Part shown: positions 9,788 through 21,399 of the stretch, one piece after another
Numbering within the stretch: position 1 is the stretch's first letter
How the letters are laid out: every line of letters starts with the position of its first letter
Translations under genes and position numbers: made by a program
Source: Cannabis sativa
Lineage: Eukaryota > Streptophyta > Magnoliopsida > Rosales > Cannabaceae
Direction: 5' to 3'
Assembly: GCF_029168945.1 (NCBI RefSeq)
Contig: NC_083603.1
Coordinates: 4,154,001-4,218,000, forward strand
DNA: 64,000 nt
Notes under the pieces: generated by a model
The model's input: the letters and a program-made list of their open reading frames with translations, nothing else
Told to the model about the DNA's origin: nothing
The model's database searches: none

Positions 9788-12497
9788 CTATGTCAGTCTA
9801 TTTCCTGTCGAAACCAATTGATCAACTATCAAGAAATAACTTCCAACGAGCACAAACGATGAGATTCCACATCGAGCCATCCGCAATCCAATGCCATTAA
9901 ACAGGACTTTTCTATCTGCAGGGTGAATCCCCGTCCATCTCTCAAACCTACTCCCGGGTCGTTTCCATTTGAGAAACTTTCTTTCCAAGGAGACAAACTG
10001 CGAAAAGCATTACACTAAATAGTAAAATAGAAGGCCAATAGAAGTTTAGATAGAAAGTAAGAATAATAGTTTTGTAAAGGTTGGGAGTACCTTAGGTACT
10101 ACAGTACATAAGGACCGGGACTTGGCAGTGTCGAAACAATGTGAAGCAGCAGCAGCAACTGAACCAGATAATCCAGCTGCAAAGGTAACAGCTAAAGGAG
10201 ATAGTGGAATGTCTTCATCCATACTGAGAAACCATAAAAAGCCCACTTTAATAGAAGACCAACATATTAAAATTGGCACAGATAACGACTATAGTACACA
10301 GCAAGATCCATAACATATACAAGAGCAGTGCACAAACGCAAGCGTTTGGAAAACCACTGTGTAATTGGAATTGAGTGTAATTCGAAGTAATTACGAGGTT
10401 TTGCATGTTTGTTCAACCTGAGTAATTACACGATAACCATGTAATTGGAGGTAATTGATAGGTCTCAATTACACTTTTCAATTCTTATGACTCCCATGAG
10501 ATAATTAATAGTATTAAATTATGTAATTACTAACTCATTTGCCAAATAGGAAAATAAAAATTCATATGCAATTACTACTTGACATCCAAACACACATTGT
10601 ATTTTAAAATAGAATGTAATTACACCACCTAGTAATTATACAGTTGTTGCTTACAAACACACCCTATAAGTTTTTATCAAAGCTTTTGAAAAGTATGTAA
10701 ATCAATTTCAGTTGTAACAACAAAAGCAATATAGATCACTTTGTAAGTGGCTATTATCAATCAATTGTAAAATTTGTAGCAAAAAGGTAACAAACATTGA
10801 GAAGAGAACCTGGGTACTGGATTCATTCCAATTGCCTTCCAATCCACCATTGCTTGGTGTAGGAATTCCCAAGCCGTAAAGAAGACGCCACCATAAATAG
10901 AATCCCGAACTAGACCTGGCCTTAGACCTCTCAATAATGAACTCCATCCTTCCAAAGATATAATATCAGGTAGTCTCCTAACATTGGTGACTGATGGTGG
11001 ACTCCCAGACCCGGTCATCATCCAAGGATAGGCTTGCAAAGCACCCGTCATGTTTGTATGTTTGTTTCTCAGTGTTGATAAGAGGTCAACAGAATAATTT
11101 AATGCCTTTCTGTCTGGAGTATATCCACGTAGTAGTTTTTCGATAAGTGGTGTAACAACTCGCTTTTTTCTCATAGAGGAGTAGTTTGAAGGAGGAGAAG
11201 CTGAAGCAACCTGTGCACGAAGTTTTACGAGCTCAAAAGGAGTGGTTATGACTGATTCGGCTACTCCAGCTACCATTCCAGCCCTAAAGGCCTCGGATAA
11301 AGATAAATAATTGTATTGTCGACCATCTGAAAAATAATATTGACAACATCAGAAAAGTGTCACAAAGTCGTTTCAACAAGAATACCAGTTCTCGTTTTGT
11401 TGGTAAAACAATCAATTATTAATAAGGGGTATGTGGTATATTGCTTTGGGAAATAAATAACAGAAAAGGCAATAAAAACCTTTGAAATAAGCGGCCATGA
11501 TTTCATAGGTTCCAAAACGAGCTCCAACGCCTAAACTTCTTCCCAATGCTAACCAGCCAAAACCATTATACAAACCTGCAAGCATTCATCGCAGAACAAA
11601 ATATTGTTTGAACATTTTCATCTGAATTTTATATTATAAATAGATATATACCGAAATTAATATAACAGTAAAACTAATAGGACGCAGAAGCACTTGCGAC
11701 CAAGGTATCCACCATACAATGACATGCCTCATAGTTAACTTAAAAATCGTGCCATTGTGCTCATCAACTTTAAACATTTAGAAAAAGTGCATTGAAGCAT
11801 GGATAAAAACAAGATATAGCAAGCATGATCATCACAAAACTGAAACAGCAATTATTGATATTTAATATAATTTGGTCTTCGTATTATCTCACAAATCATA
11901 GCTCATATTGCAAACTTTCCACCTTTTAATGTTACCGAAGTAATTTGGATAGAAAAATAAATATATGAATTTTATGGGGAAACATATAACTCATATTAAC
12001 AACTTCAAGAATATGCATCCTCACAAGCCTACAAACGATTCAAACTTACTAATATAACTTGCATTGAAGACTTTAACCTTTCACGGGATAATTAAGTATT
12101 GTAAATGGTAATTGGGGAAACAAAAAATAAAAAAATGCAAGGATTTTATGGGGAATAACCTGAATAGCCAGATAAATATTTGACTCTGTCTAAAGCCTTA
12201 GTGGTCGTCAATGGTTTGCCAGAACTAGAGCCGACCTGTTGTTCAACATTTAAACTTACAAATTAAGTTTGAAATAGATAACTTTATGGTTCTTTTCAAG
12301 AAAATAAAAAATAGAATCAGTGATTATTGAATGGTGAACAATAAATAGGTAGGATTAATAACAAAAGTTGGACAACCGACCTGAATAATGACTTTGGCAG
12401 TATCAAGAGGGTAAGTTAGAGCATTGCCTAATGTCACTGACCCTGCAGCAGCAATTGCATGGATAGCAAAGATTTGATTCCTCAATAGTTCATCCAT
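9788..12497 (-). CDS. Mitochondrial carrier family (SLC25-type) protein, 382 aa
   Basis: A six-transmembrane inner-membrane metabolite carrier; the substrate cannot be told. Coding exons on the minus strand: 12,497-12,381, 12,235-12,160, 11,575-11,480, 11,326-10,810, 10,223-10,091 and 9,997-9,788. All have GT/AG junctions, and the frame stays open for 383 codons including TAG. The start is the first ATG after an AG acceptor, giving MDELLRNQIF. A GC-rich non-coding first exon ends at a donor at 13,532, with a 1-kb leader intron. Signature motifs mark the three repeats: PLDTAK (30-35), PFELVK (126-131) and CFDTAK (298-303), the last with Cys replacing the usual Pro. Between the second and third repeats, residues 136-214 form a basic and Ser/Pro-rich insertion, explaining the length above the usual ~300. 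It is divergent from GLDH. The family call is firm. Confidence 0.93.
10340..10672. repeat. MITE-like insertion in a carrier intron
   Basis: Within the intron between carrier exons 5 and 6 lies a segment rich in GTAATTAC and TGTAATTG words. It is roughly palindromic, with outer parts resembling GTTTGG...GTAATT and AATTATAC...CAAACACACCC. This looks like a miniature inverted-repeat element. Exact ends and target duplication were not resolved. Confidence 0.5.
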
Positions 12498-13531
12498 CTG
12501 AAAATTAACCATTTATGCCTTCACACTTAGAAGTGCATGCCTGTAACATAAGAAAGAAAACACCCGAGAAGTTTAATAAGATGTTAGCTATGTGGTCTGT
12601 ACATGTTAAAGTATTAATAGCTGCAATAGCATTCAAACCCAATGACTGCATAGATACAAAATATGTTATTTTAGTTTTTAAGACTGGACAATGCAACTGC
12701 GTGCTAGCATACAAAGCAAGTTATAAATCTCAGCCCCAAGAAACAAGAAATCTAAAATTTCATAAATCTCTCTGAGGCATTTTAACAAACAAATAATGTT
12801 CTTAACAGAAAGAAAGACCAGGACACATTGTATTCAATGAGAGGTGAGAAAACACCGGAAAAATAAAAAGAAAAACTTCAAATGTCCGAGCACATTCCAC
12901 TATCGAAGCCATTTCAGAAACTAGTTCAATGCAATCACACAATAGACTCCTCCTCTAAAGTTCCTCAAAATCAATCCAACACCTACAATGGCATCACTCC
13001 TACCAACTGAAGATCAACCTCTACCCACAATTTAAATCACTCAAAAATCTCAATCTTGTGATTATACTTCTCAAATGGCATCAGAAATTTCCAAATAAAA
13101 GAATCAAAGCATAGCAAAATTCTCCCAAAATCATAGTTGTTCTTCAGTAAAGCCAAACCACCATTACCACTAATGAATACAACAAATCAGCAACAATTTA
13201 AGCAAAAAAATATATCACCCTCATCAATCTTCTGCCAACCTAATTTAATTTGTTTGAGCTCTCTCAGATTTTCATCAACACAGACTAGAAATACTAAAAA
13301 AATCCCACTCCACTACCAAAGAGGCATGAATTATACAGAGTCCAATCAAGTAAGAAACAGCATCAGTTCAGAGAATTGCATACATTACAATTTCACACTT
13401 TAGTTTCAATGAGTTATTTCAACAAACACTTAGAAGGCATTAGGTGTATTTTCACATAAAATTCAAGCAATGATACTAACAAACAGACATAGAATGTTAC
13501 GTACGGAGAAATGGTAGTTGATTCAGCTTAC

Positions 13532-13640
13532 GTAGATAAGACGGTGGCGATGGCGGAGCCACCAGAATTTGCATGGGTTGGGTTGCTATGGAGGAATCGG
13601 AGTGGCTGCAATGGAGACTCGTTGAATCTGGTAAGGGTAT
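13532..13640 (-). other. Probable 5' UTR exon of the mitochondrial carrier gene
   Basis: A GC-rich block ending on the minus strand in TATCTAC|GTAAGC, a good donor. Joining it to the acceptor at 12,498 leaves the ATG at 12,497 as the first in-frame start. An ATG inside this block would run into a stop just after the junction. The upstream edge is approximate. Confidence 0.55.
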
Positions 13641-14157
13641 ATTCGGCAATTCAATTATATAAACAAGCAATTAAATTTAGGGGAGTTATATTTGCACGTG
13701 AACTTATAAATACACCCCATTTTTAGAAAAAATATATAAACTTAAATAATTTTTAAAAAGTATTCTTAATGTTTTTTTAAATTATTTTCTCAAATAATGT
13801 TAATTTCAATACTTATTTTGATTTCATTTCATAATTTTTTCTAACTCACGTATATATATATTTTTTTTTTCTAAGAAAATTTCATATAATTTTTTATTTT
13901 AATTTTTTTGCCATAATATTTAAAATATAATTTATTTTTGTTTGATAGGTATATTTTTTAAGAATATGAATTGGAAAAAAAAAAGTAAAAAAAAATTTAG
14001 TACAATTAAAAATATAAATTTTATATAAAATAAAAATTATTAAAATGAGGTGCCTTTAAAAAATTTTGAGGTGTAAATAAAATTTCCCTTAAATTTATTC
14101 TCCACTTATTTTACTTTTGACCATTTTTTTATAGTATTTTTGAATTATTTTATAGTA
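13641..14157. other. AT-rich intergenic spacer
   Basis: Very AT-rich DNA upstream of the carrier leader exon with no ORF or recognised element. Confidence 0.5.
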
Positions 14158-14162
14158 TTTAT

Positions 14163-14759
14163 TAGAGCAATTTGCGGCGAAACCCCCTTATGTTTGGATT
14201 TTTATACACTTAACCCCCTTATCTTTATTTTTGGTGGCAAAACCCCCTTATGTTTTAATTTTTATACACTTAACCCCCTTATCTTTTTTTTGGTGGCAAA
14301 ACCCCCTTATGTTTTAATTTTTATACACTTAACCCCTCTATCTTTTTTTTTGGTGGCAAAACCCCCTTATGTTTATTTTTCTTTGCAAATTTAAAGTTTT
14401 AGTTAAATATTACCGTTAAATACTAACTGGATTACTACTGTATCGACTTCGAGGTTTTACCGTTACATATACAAAGGTGTATACAGTGGTCATCCAGTTG
14501 ATATTTAACGGTAATATTTAACTGGCGTGTCAAATTTGCAAAGAAAAATAAACATAAGGGGGTTTTGCCACCAAAAAAAAGATAAGGGGGTTAAGTGTAT
14601 AAAAATTAAAACATAAGGGGGTTTTGCCACAAAAAAAAAATAAGGGGGTTAAGTGTATAAAAATTAAAACATAAGGGGGTTTTGCCACCAAAAATAAAGA
14701 TAAGGGGGTTAAGTGTATAAAAATCAAAACATAAGGGGGTTTCGCCGCAAATTGCTCTA
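14163..14759. mobile_element. Foldback element with repetitive arms (597 bp)
   Basis: The ends are perfect inverted repeats, TAGAGCAATTTGCGGCG and its complement, flanked by the 5-bp direct repeat TTTAT (14,158-14,162 and 14,760-14,764). Each arm carries several copies of a ~60-bp unit combining GGCAAAACCCCCTTATG with a block like TATACACTTAACCCCCTTA. The centre has a second inverted repeat around ATTACCGTTAAATACTAACT. Open frames across it only translate the repeat. A partial copy lies at 49,550-49,931. Confidence 0.85.
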
Positions 14760-14793
14760 TTTATTATGTCATGTATTTATATATTTAATTTTG

Positions 14794-15183
14794 GTTAATT
14801 AGTATTTTTTTTCCTGAATTTTGATATGTACCAAATCATGCTCTCTGAATTTTTTTTGGCCGTTAAAAATTTCCTGCGAACTATTGAGATTGTTAGATTT
14901 AAAGACTTTTGTCTAATTTCATTCAATTTTACTGTTTCAGTGATTATTTATGTACTAAATCATACTCCTCAGACTTTGATATCTACCAAATCATGCCCCT
15001 CAAACTTTGATATGTACTAAATCATGCCCATTGAACTTTCATTCATGTTAGAATTTTTTTACTAAAATTAGACAAAAATCCTTAAATTTAACAATCTCAA
15101 TAGTTCAGGAGGAATCGGCCAAAAAAATTTAGAGAGTATGATTTGCTACATGTCAAAATTCAGGAAAAAAATTACTTATTAGC
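14794..15183. mobile_element. Foldback MITE (about 390 bp)
   Basis: The arms of about 130-150 bp are inverted copies sharing CCTGAATTTTGAYATGTA, AAATCATRCTCTCT and TTTTTTTGGCCG. The centre holds spaced repeats of AAATCATGCCC. It encodes no protein. Half-copies lie at 15,490-15,668 and 16,499-16,615, so the family clusters around the GLDH promoter and first intron. Confidence 0.75.
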
Positions 15184-15489
15184 TTTTTTTTAATTATTTT
15201 AGGCCCCCAAAAAGTATAGGCCCTAGGCACGGGTCTAGACTATCTATGCTTAAAGCCGATCATGAACAAAAATCGAATGACATTAGTAAAACACAATCCC
15301 AACCAAACTACACTTAAGCCCATAAAAGGCCGACAGGCTTGGTCGAAGAAAAAACAACCCTTTAATAGCTATAAATTTAAGAAAGCCAAACCCTAATTTT
15401 TTTCATTTTGAAAAAACTCAACAATTGTTTTAATAAATTTTAGTGTATAACTAATAAAATTACAAGTAACTTTCAATAATTAATAATTA

Positions 15490-15668
15490 TTACTAAAATT
15501 ATGTATCTTGAACTTTTATCTATGTTAGAATTTTTTTATTAAAATTAGACAAAAGTCTTTGAATTTAACAATCTCAATAGTTCGGGAAATTTTTAACGGC
15601 AAAAAAAATTCAGGGGCAAGATTTAGTAGATATCAAAGTTCGGAAGAAAAATTACTAATTAGCCTAAT
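15490..15668. repeat. Half-copy of the 14.8-kb foldback MITE
   Basis: Matches the right arm of the 14,794-15,183 element: TTAACAATCTCAATAGTTC, then AACGGCAAAAAAAATTC, then GAAAAATTACTAATTAGC. The left arm is missing. It lies just upstream of the GLDH leader, so it may now be part of the promoter region. Confidence 0.65.
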
Positions 15669-15827
15669 ATTAATAATTAGGCTTCTCTTTCCCCTACCTT
15701 CCACCAAGCTAGACAGTTACACTACTGAGTCTTTGACTGAATATTTAAACACTGAAAAACAACCACCGAACGTGGCCATACCCAAAAACACAAACACACT
15801 CTTCTCATTCCTCAAACAAACTCAAAA

Positions 15828-18800
15828 ATGCTCAGAGCTCTCATAGCTAAGCGTTCACTCCATTCCCTCTTCCCCCGCCATGGCAGCAAACCCAATATTA
15901 CAAGACACTTGTCTACTTCACCACCACCACCGCCATCATCATCGTCGTCGTCGTCCCAAGCTGAGCTTCGCAAGTACCTTGGCTATGGAGCTTTAGTAAT
16001 CTTCTGTGGCGTATCCACATACTACTCATTCCCTTTCCCCGAAAATGCAAAACACAAGAAAGCTCAGATCTTTCGTTACGCTCCTTTGCCGGAAGATCTT
16101 CATACGGTTTCGAATTGGAGCGGGACCCATGAGGTTCAGACCCGGGTTTTTCACCAACCCGAGAATATTGGTGAGCTTGAGAGGGTTGTGAAAGAGGCTA
16201 ATGAGAAGAAGACTCGGATTCGGCCTGTTGGGTCTGGATTGTCTCCTAATGGGATCGGGCTTTCTAGAGCTGGGATGGTGAATTTGGCTCTTATGGATAA
16301 GGTTTTGGAGGTGGATAAGGAGAAGAAGAGGGTTAGAGTTCAAGCTGGAATAAGGGTTCAGGAATTGGTTGATGGGATTAAGGATTATGGCATTACTCTT
16401 CAGAATTTTGCTTCTATTAGGGAACAGCAAATTGGTGGCATCATACAGGTTTATGGCTTCTCTTTGTTATTATTATTATTGTTATTTATGGCTAATTAGA
16501 ATTTTTGCCATTCGAACTTTGATATGTTTTCCTGGTAACTATTGAGATTGTTGATTTAATGAAACTGATGTTATGTAAAAGTTCGGGAGCACGATTTGGT
16601 ACAATATTTGGATCCTTAGTGTTGACTTTAGTTATTGACTCAGTTTGACCTTAAGTAGAAGATACTGATAGTAAATGCTGGTTGAAAATTTGTTCTTACA
16701 TCTCGGAGGAATTTGTGTTTATGCTTATTAGAATTAGTCTAATATTGTTAATGTTATATGATGCACCTTAATCACACCTTACCATGCATCTTACAATTCT
16801 AACAAGTCTCGAAAACTAATATTTGTTAGTATTGACTTTGTTGTGATTGCATAATGGTAATGGTAATTGCATAGATCATTGTTGATTATTTAATATTTGT
16901 ACTTTTGATTAGCGAATTCCGGTTGAATTTGTACTCATCGATTCGATACATTGTCGTTGGAACATAGCCTTAGGTTGCATTTAGTTAGGACTAATGAAGT
17001 GAAATGAATGGAAAAGAATCGGTTTTTATTCTATTATTTTGTTTGGTTGCATTTTAAAGTATTAGAATATCATCCAGCCATAACTGAATGATTTTTATAT
17101 TCCATTTTGAAATTGAAAGAAAGACTGTTCCAATACTAGATGAAATTTTTTATCAATTTTTTTTATACATTTTAAATTTTATTTCATTCCTATTTTTATT
17201 TCTGTGTTTTCATTCCTCCTAACCGATGTATCCTTAGTTCATGAAGATGAATTTCTGTGGTGCTTTGACATGAAAACTGTATGAATGTATCACTCTGTAG
17301 TGTTGGTGTTATTATGTATGGTTCTAGGGGTTTCCATTCATGTTTAAGCTTAATGTTATTGTCTCTCTCTTGAAATATCACATAGGCAGTTCATGAACGT
17401 CCATGATTAACTAACTTCAATGCCTTGAAACAATAAAGTTGATACAACATGTCAATATCTGATTCCTAAGTAGAATGACTTACTCAAGTGGTGTTCAACT
17501 TCAAGTTCAGTCAACTCGGTTTGTTGTTTTAGACCTCACCTTTAATTTCATGTTTTTCATTGTAGGTTGGTGCACATGGTACTGGTGCAAGATTGCCTCC
17601 TATCGATGAACAGATTGTCAGCATGAAACTGGTCACTCCTGCTAAGGGTACAATAGAATTATCAAAAGAGAAAGATCCAGAGCTCTTTTATCTTGCTCGT
17701 TGTGGTCTCGGGGGCCTTGGAGTTGTTGCTGAGGTGACTATTCAATGTGTTGAGAGACTGGAGCTTGTGGAGCACACTTTTATCTCAACAATGGAAGATA
17801 TCAAGAAAAATCACAAGTAATTACTCTTTCTGAACCATTATCAAGTAATCATGTCTTGGCCCCCTTAATCAATTTGCACAACACAATTAAAATTCCTCTC
17901 TTTTTTACAGGAAATTGTTGTCTGAGAATAAACACGTAAAGTACCTATATATTCCATATACAGATGCGGTTGTGGTTGTGACATGCAATCCTGTGTCAAA
18001 ATGGAAAGGTGCCCCGAAATTTAACCCCAAATATACTTCGGATGAGGCCTTACAGCATGTTCGGGATCTCTACAAGGAGAGTCTGAGGAAGTACAGGTAT
18101 GGTTTGTTTGTCGTCTTGTTTTAACAATATATTTAACCGATACTATAACAGCTTTTACTCATGTGCAATGCAGAGCGAGAGACATTACGGCTCCATCTGA
18201 AGGATACGTTGAACAAGATATAAACGATCTTACATTTACAGAGTTGAGAGATAAACTGCTCGCTTTAGATCCTCTGAACAAAGACCATGTTATACAAGTT
18301 AATCAAGCTGAGGCTGAGTTCTGGAGAAAGTCAGAGGGATACAGAGTAGGATGGAGTGATGAAATTCTCGGGTTTGATTGTGGTGGCCAACAGTGGGTTT
18401 CTGAGACTTGTTTTCCTGTTGGTACCTTAAGTAAACCGAACATGAAAGACCTTCAATACATTGAAGATCTTAAGAAGCTGATAGAGAAGGAAAAAGTTCC
18501 TGCGCCTTCTCCAATTGAGCAACGGTGGTCAGCTTGCAGCAAGAGCCCCATGAGTCCAGCTTCAAGCTCATCTGATGATGAAATATTTTCCTGGGTAACT
18601 ATTTCTCCTTTGAACTCCTGGTTCTTTTCGGTGGCTAGTAAAATATGTTGGTTCGAGACATCTTTCTAGCGCGAAGTATAACTACTTTGAACTTAAACTC
18701 TAGACAAAAATCAAAAGATGGATCGATGTTAAGAGTTTAGAGTCTTGATCTGAATATAAGTATCTCTTTCTGATCAGTGTAGCATGAAAATGAAATACAG

Positions 18801-19355
18801 AAAAGCTCGAGATATTAAATTCACATGCTAAAGTTCTAATCTGAATTGTTGCCTTTTCTCTTTCAGGTTGGCATAATCATGTATCTTCCTACCACGGATG
18901 CTCGCCAGAGAAAGGAAATCACAGAAGAGTTTTTCCACTACAGACATCTGACTCAATCGAAATTGTGGGGTCGATATTCTGCTTATGAACACTGGGCAAA
19001 GATTGAGGTATCTTACGAATCGAAATTTGTGTGATCCATACTCTATTTCATATGGACTGCACTATTATGTTTGGTTAACAATTTTTACAACCAAAAGTAC
19101 TTAATTGGTGTACTTAAATTATTAGCCGACGATAATTGTACTTATGTTTTAGTGTTCGTCTCATTTAATTCATTCACCCTTTTATACTTTCCCCAGGTTC
19201 CAAAAGACAAGGACGAGCTAGCAGCTCTACAGGAAAGGCTTAGAAAGAGATTTCCCGTCGATGCATACAATAAAGCACGAAAAGAATTGGACCCGAACAA
19301 GATCCTCTCCAACAACAAGATCGATAAGTTTTTCCCAATGTCTGATACTGTTTAA
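15828..19355 (+). CDS. GLDH: L-galactono-1,4-lactone dehydrogenase, mitochondrial (592 aa)
   Basis: Oxidises L-galactono-1,4-lactone to ascorbate with cytochrome c as acceptor, the last step of the Smirnoff-Wheeler pathway, at the inner membrane. The plant enzyme also helps assemble complex I. Exons: 15,828-16,448, 17,566-17,816, 17,911-18,096, 18,174-18,594, 18,867-19,007 and 19,197-19,355. All junctions are GT/AG and the frame is open for 593 codons. A basic, Ser-rich presequence is followed by a hydrophobic segment (residues 52-68) and IFRYAP (81-86), near the known processing site. The FAD loop RPVGSGLSPNG has Leu138 where related oxidases carry the flavin-linked His. Ala195 in NFASIREQ matches the residue blocking oxygen access. 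Glu468 and Arg470 in IEQRW match the active-site pair, and HWAK is at 535-538. Arabidopsis GLDH has 610 residues. The gene appears intact. Confidence 0.98.
16499..16615. repeat. Partial foldback-MITE copy in GLDH intron 1
   Basis: Contains CGAACTTTGATATG, AACTATTGAGATTGTT and AGCACGATTTGGTACA, matching the arms of the element at 14,794-15,183. It lies entirely in intron 1. Confidence 0.5.
16973..17233. mobile_element. Tourist-like (PIF/Harbinger-type) MITE in GLDH intron 1
   Basis: A 261-bp element with imperfect terminal repeats (GGTTGCATTTAGTTAGG and CCTAACCGATGTATCC), flanked by TTA on both sides, the usual 3-bp target duplication of PIF/Harbinger elements. A longer relative with the same layout is at 47,554-47,863. 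Non-coding. Confidence 0.7.
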
Positions 19356-20186
19356 GAAACAGCCTTGCAAAGGGTTAGTATTTCATTTGTTTTCTTTGTT
19401 ATAAATTATTACCTTCCATTTTTTTGTCTGTCAGACCCGATACAAGTGATTTTTTAGCTTGCCCAATTTTGTCACGCCTGAAACAAGCATTTCGGTTAAA
19501 TAATTTGGTTGTACATTACAAGATCTTTTGTTTGGATATTAAGTGCATTATGCATATGGTGTGTTGTTACACTTATAAATGTTGATAAAAATAAGGAAAA
19601 TTGGGGAAATTAGATCTTTTCAATTATAGTATGTTTTAACTTTTAACCACATTCTTTATACCTTAGTCCTCAATCTCTATACCTTTTGTGTTTTGTATGC
19701 ACTTGATCGGTTAAATGTTTCGGTTTCTTTTCCATTACTTCATAGGGTTGACACAAACCAAAGGTTTGATGAGATTGGATGTAGGTCCTAATCAGGAGAC
19801 TTGTGATTTCGAGTTCCTTGTAGGCACCTACATACCAATTGTTATAGTTTTCTGGTCCCCAAACATTGTAGGGTTAGGCGAGGATCTTAGTTTTATAAAA
19901 AGAAAAACTCAGGAGACTCGTGTCGTGCTTCTCCATTACCGTGTTTCTTGCATTTGATTGAGGTTGAGTTTGACTTGTTGTTGGAGATTTTGATCAGAGA
20001 AAAATTGCTAACATAGGATACAAAGTACTGAAAATGATTATGTAAGTAACTACCATGACAGATCACATGTTATTACAATACATATTCATAAACTGTAAAT
20101 TAAAACTATGAAGAAAACCATACCCATCACTGAAGGGTAAGCAAGAAAAGGTAGAAGCAATATGGCGATCGACTTATAAAATGGAG

Positions 20187-20600
20187 TTAGAAGCATTCTT
20201 CGCAGAGCCAACAGCAGCAGAGCGCGAAAAGACTGCACGAGCAAAAAGTAAAAATCAGAACAAGAAACTCCTAGTAATCTCAAGTTTGTTTCGGTTAAAT
20301 TGCAGGTCGTTTCGAAGTTGAATGAGAATTTCGAAAACTCACCATCCCTCGATGAAGCCTCGATCTCCTTTCTTCTTAGTAGACCAAGACTTCTTCCCAG
20401 TTTGGGGGTTGTTGTTCTCACTTGGGTATCCTTTCAATCAAACATAAAAGAAATCATAAGCCTCTTTTTCACTAAACAAAATCACTATACATTTTATCTA
20501 TACACACACATATATATATAAATATATAAAAGAAAACACATGTGGAGTTATGTTTGAGACCTGGTGGAGGTTGGTTTTCCTGGTTCTCTGGTTTGGACAT
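20187..20600 (-). CDS. Cysteine-rich transmembrane module (CYSTM) protein, 57 aa
   Basis: A small tail-anchored membrane protein of the CYSTM family, which in plants is linked to stress responses, often at the plasma membrane. Minus-strand exons are 20,600-20,561, 20,430-20,343 and 20,232-20,187. All junctions are GT/AG, the phases fit, and the frame is 58 codons including TAA. The N-terminal half is hydrophilic and Pro/Gln/Asn-rich (MSKPENQENQPPPGYPSE), followed by a basic stretch (KKSWSTKKKGDRGF). The C-terminus is the diagnostic cysteine-rich helix CLFALCCCWLCEECF, which starts at the exon 2/3 junction. The exons are too short to stand out as ORFs; the gene shows only after splicing. It lies tail to tail with GLDH. 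The family call is firm from the C-terminal motif; the exact role is not known. Confidence 0.92.
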
Positions 20601-20854
20601 TCTGGGCAATAAATAAACTTACAAATATAAGTGAAAATTAGCTCAAAAGTCTAAACTTTGATTTGGTGTTTGATGACTATGGAAAGTAATATTTGAGCAC
20701 TGTAATGACCCATATTTATACACGTTCATGAAAAGTAAATTATGTTTCTTTATTATTCTTATGATTAATTAAAAGGGAAAAAAAAAGTTTTTTTTTTGAA
20801 TAAAAAAGTGTAGGGTTGCTCTATATTCTAACTTAGGTTTGTAATAATCTTTTC

Positions 20855-21357
20855 GAATAAATAGGATTTATCCTTTCGAACTATGACTCTTATAGAGTTT
20901 TGTTCCATAAACTATAAAAATCGTTGCAAATGTCTCCCTCTAGTTGTATAATGGTCATTTATTTAAATAATTTGTTAATCTAAAACTAACATAACATTGG
21001 TTTAGTCTAATTTAAGAGTTTAGACAAAAAATTAATATATAATTAGCGGTCTAATGATAAATTATGAAAGTATATATATACATTCTTAAAGCTATTGTTT
21101 GTATATTTAATGCTAATAAATTAAATTTAAAGTAGCTTTAAGTTATTAAATAAGTCATTGTACTAAAATTATACTTGTAACTCATAGTAACATAAGTAAG
21201 TTGTTATAAAAAATGAGAAGAATATAATTAGAGGTAGATATTTGCAACAATTTGCATGGTTCGATGGGGAAGGGGGGATTTTTGCAACTAAGAAAAGTTC
21301 AGAAGGCAAAATTCTACAAAAATTATAATTCAGGGACAATAATTCTATTTATTTTAA
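20855..21357. mobile_element. Foldback MITE-like element (about 500 bp)
   Basis: The two ends are imperfect inverted copies. The left has AATAAATAGGATTTATCC, TATAGAGTTTTGTTCC and a GTTGCAAATGTCTCCC block. The right has the complement of AATAGAATTATTGTCCC, TAGAATTTTGCCTTC and TTGCAAAAATCCCCC. Non-coding centre; target duplication not resolved. Confidence 0.6.
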
Positions 21358-21399
21358 TTTTTAATATTTTATTATTGTTTAGATTTATTTTATGATTAA

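Noticed and set aside
14140..14727. ORFs rich in PPYVLIFIHLTPL on both strands
   Set aside because: They translate the tandem arms of the foldback element and occur on both strands for that reason.
16026..16430. 134-codon minus-strand ORF inside GLDH exon 1
   Set aside because: Shadow of the real coding exon on the opposite strand.
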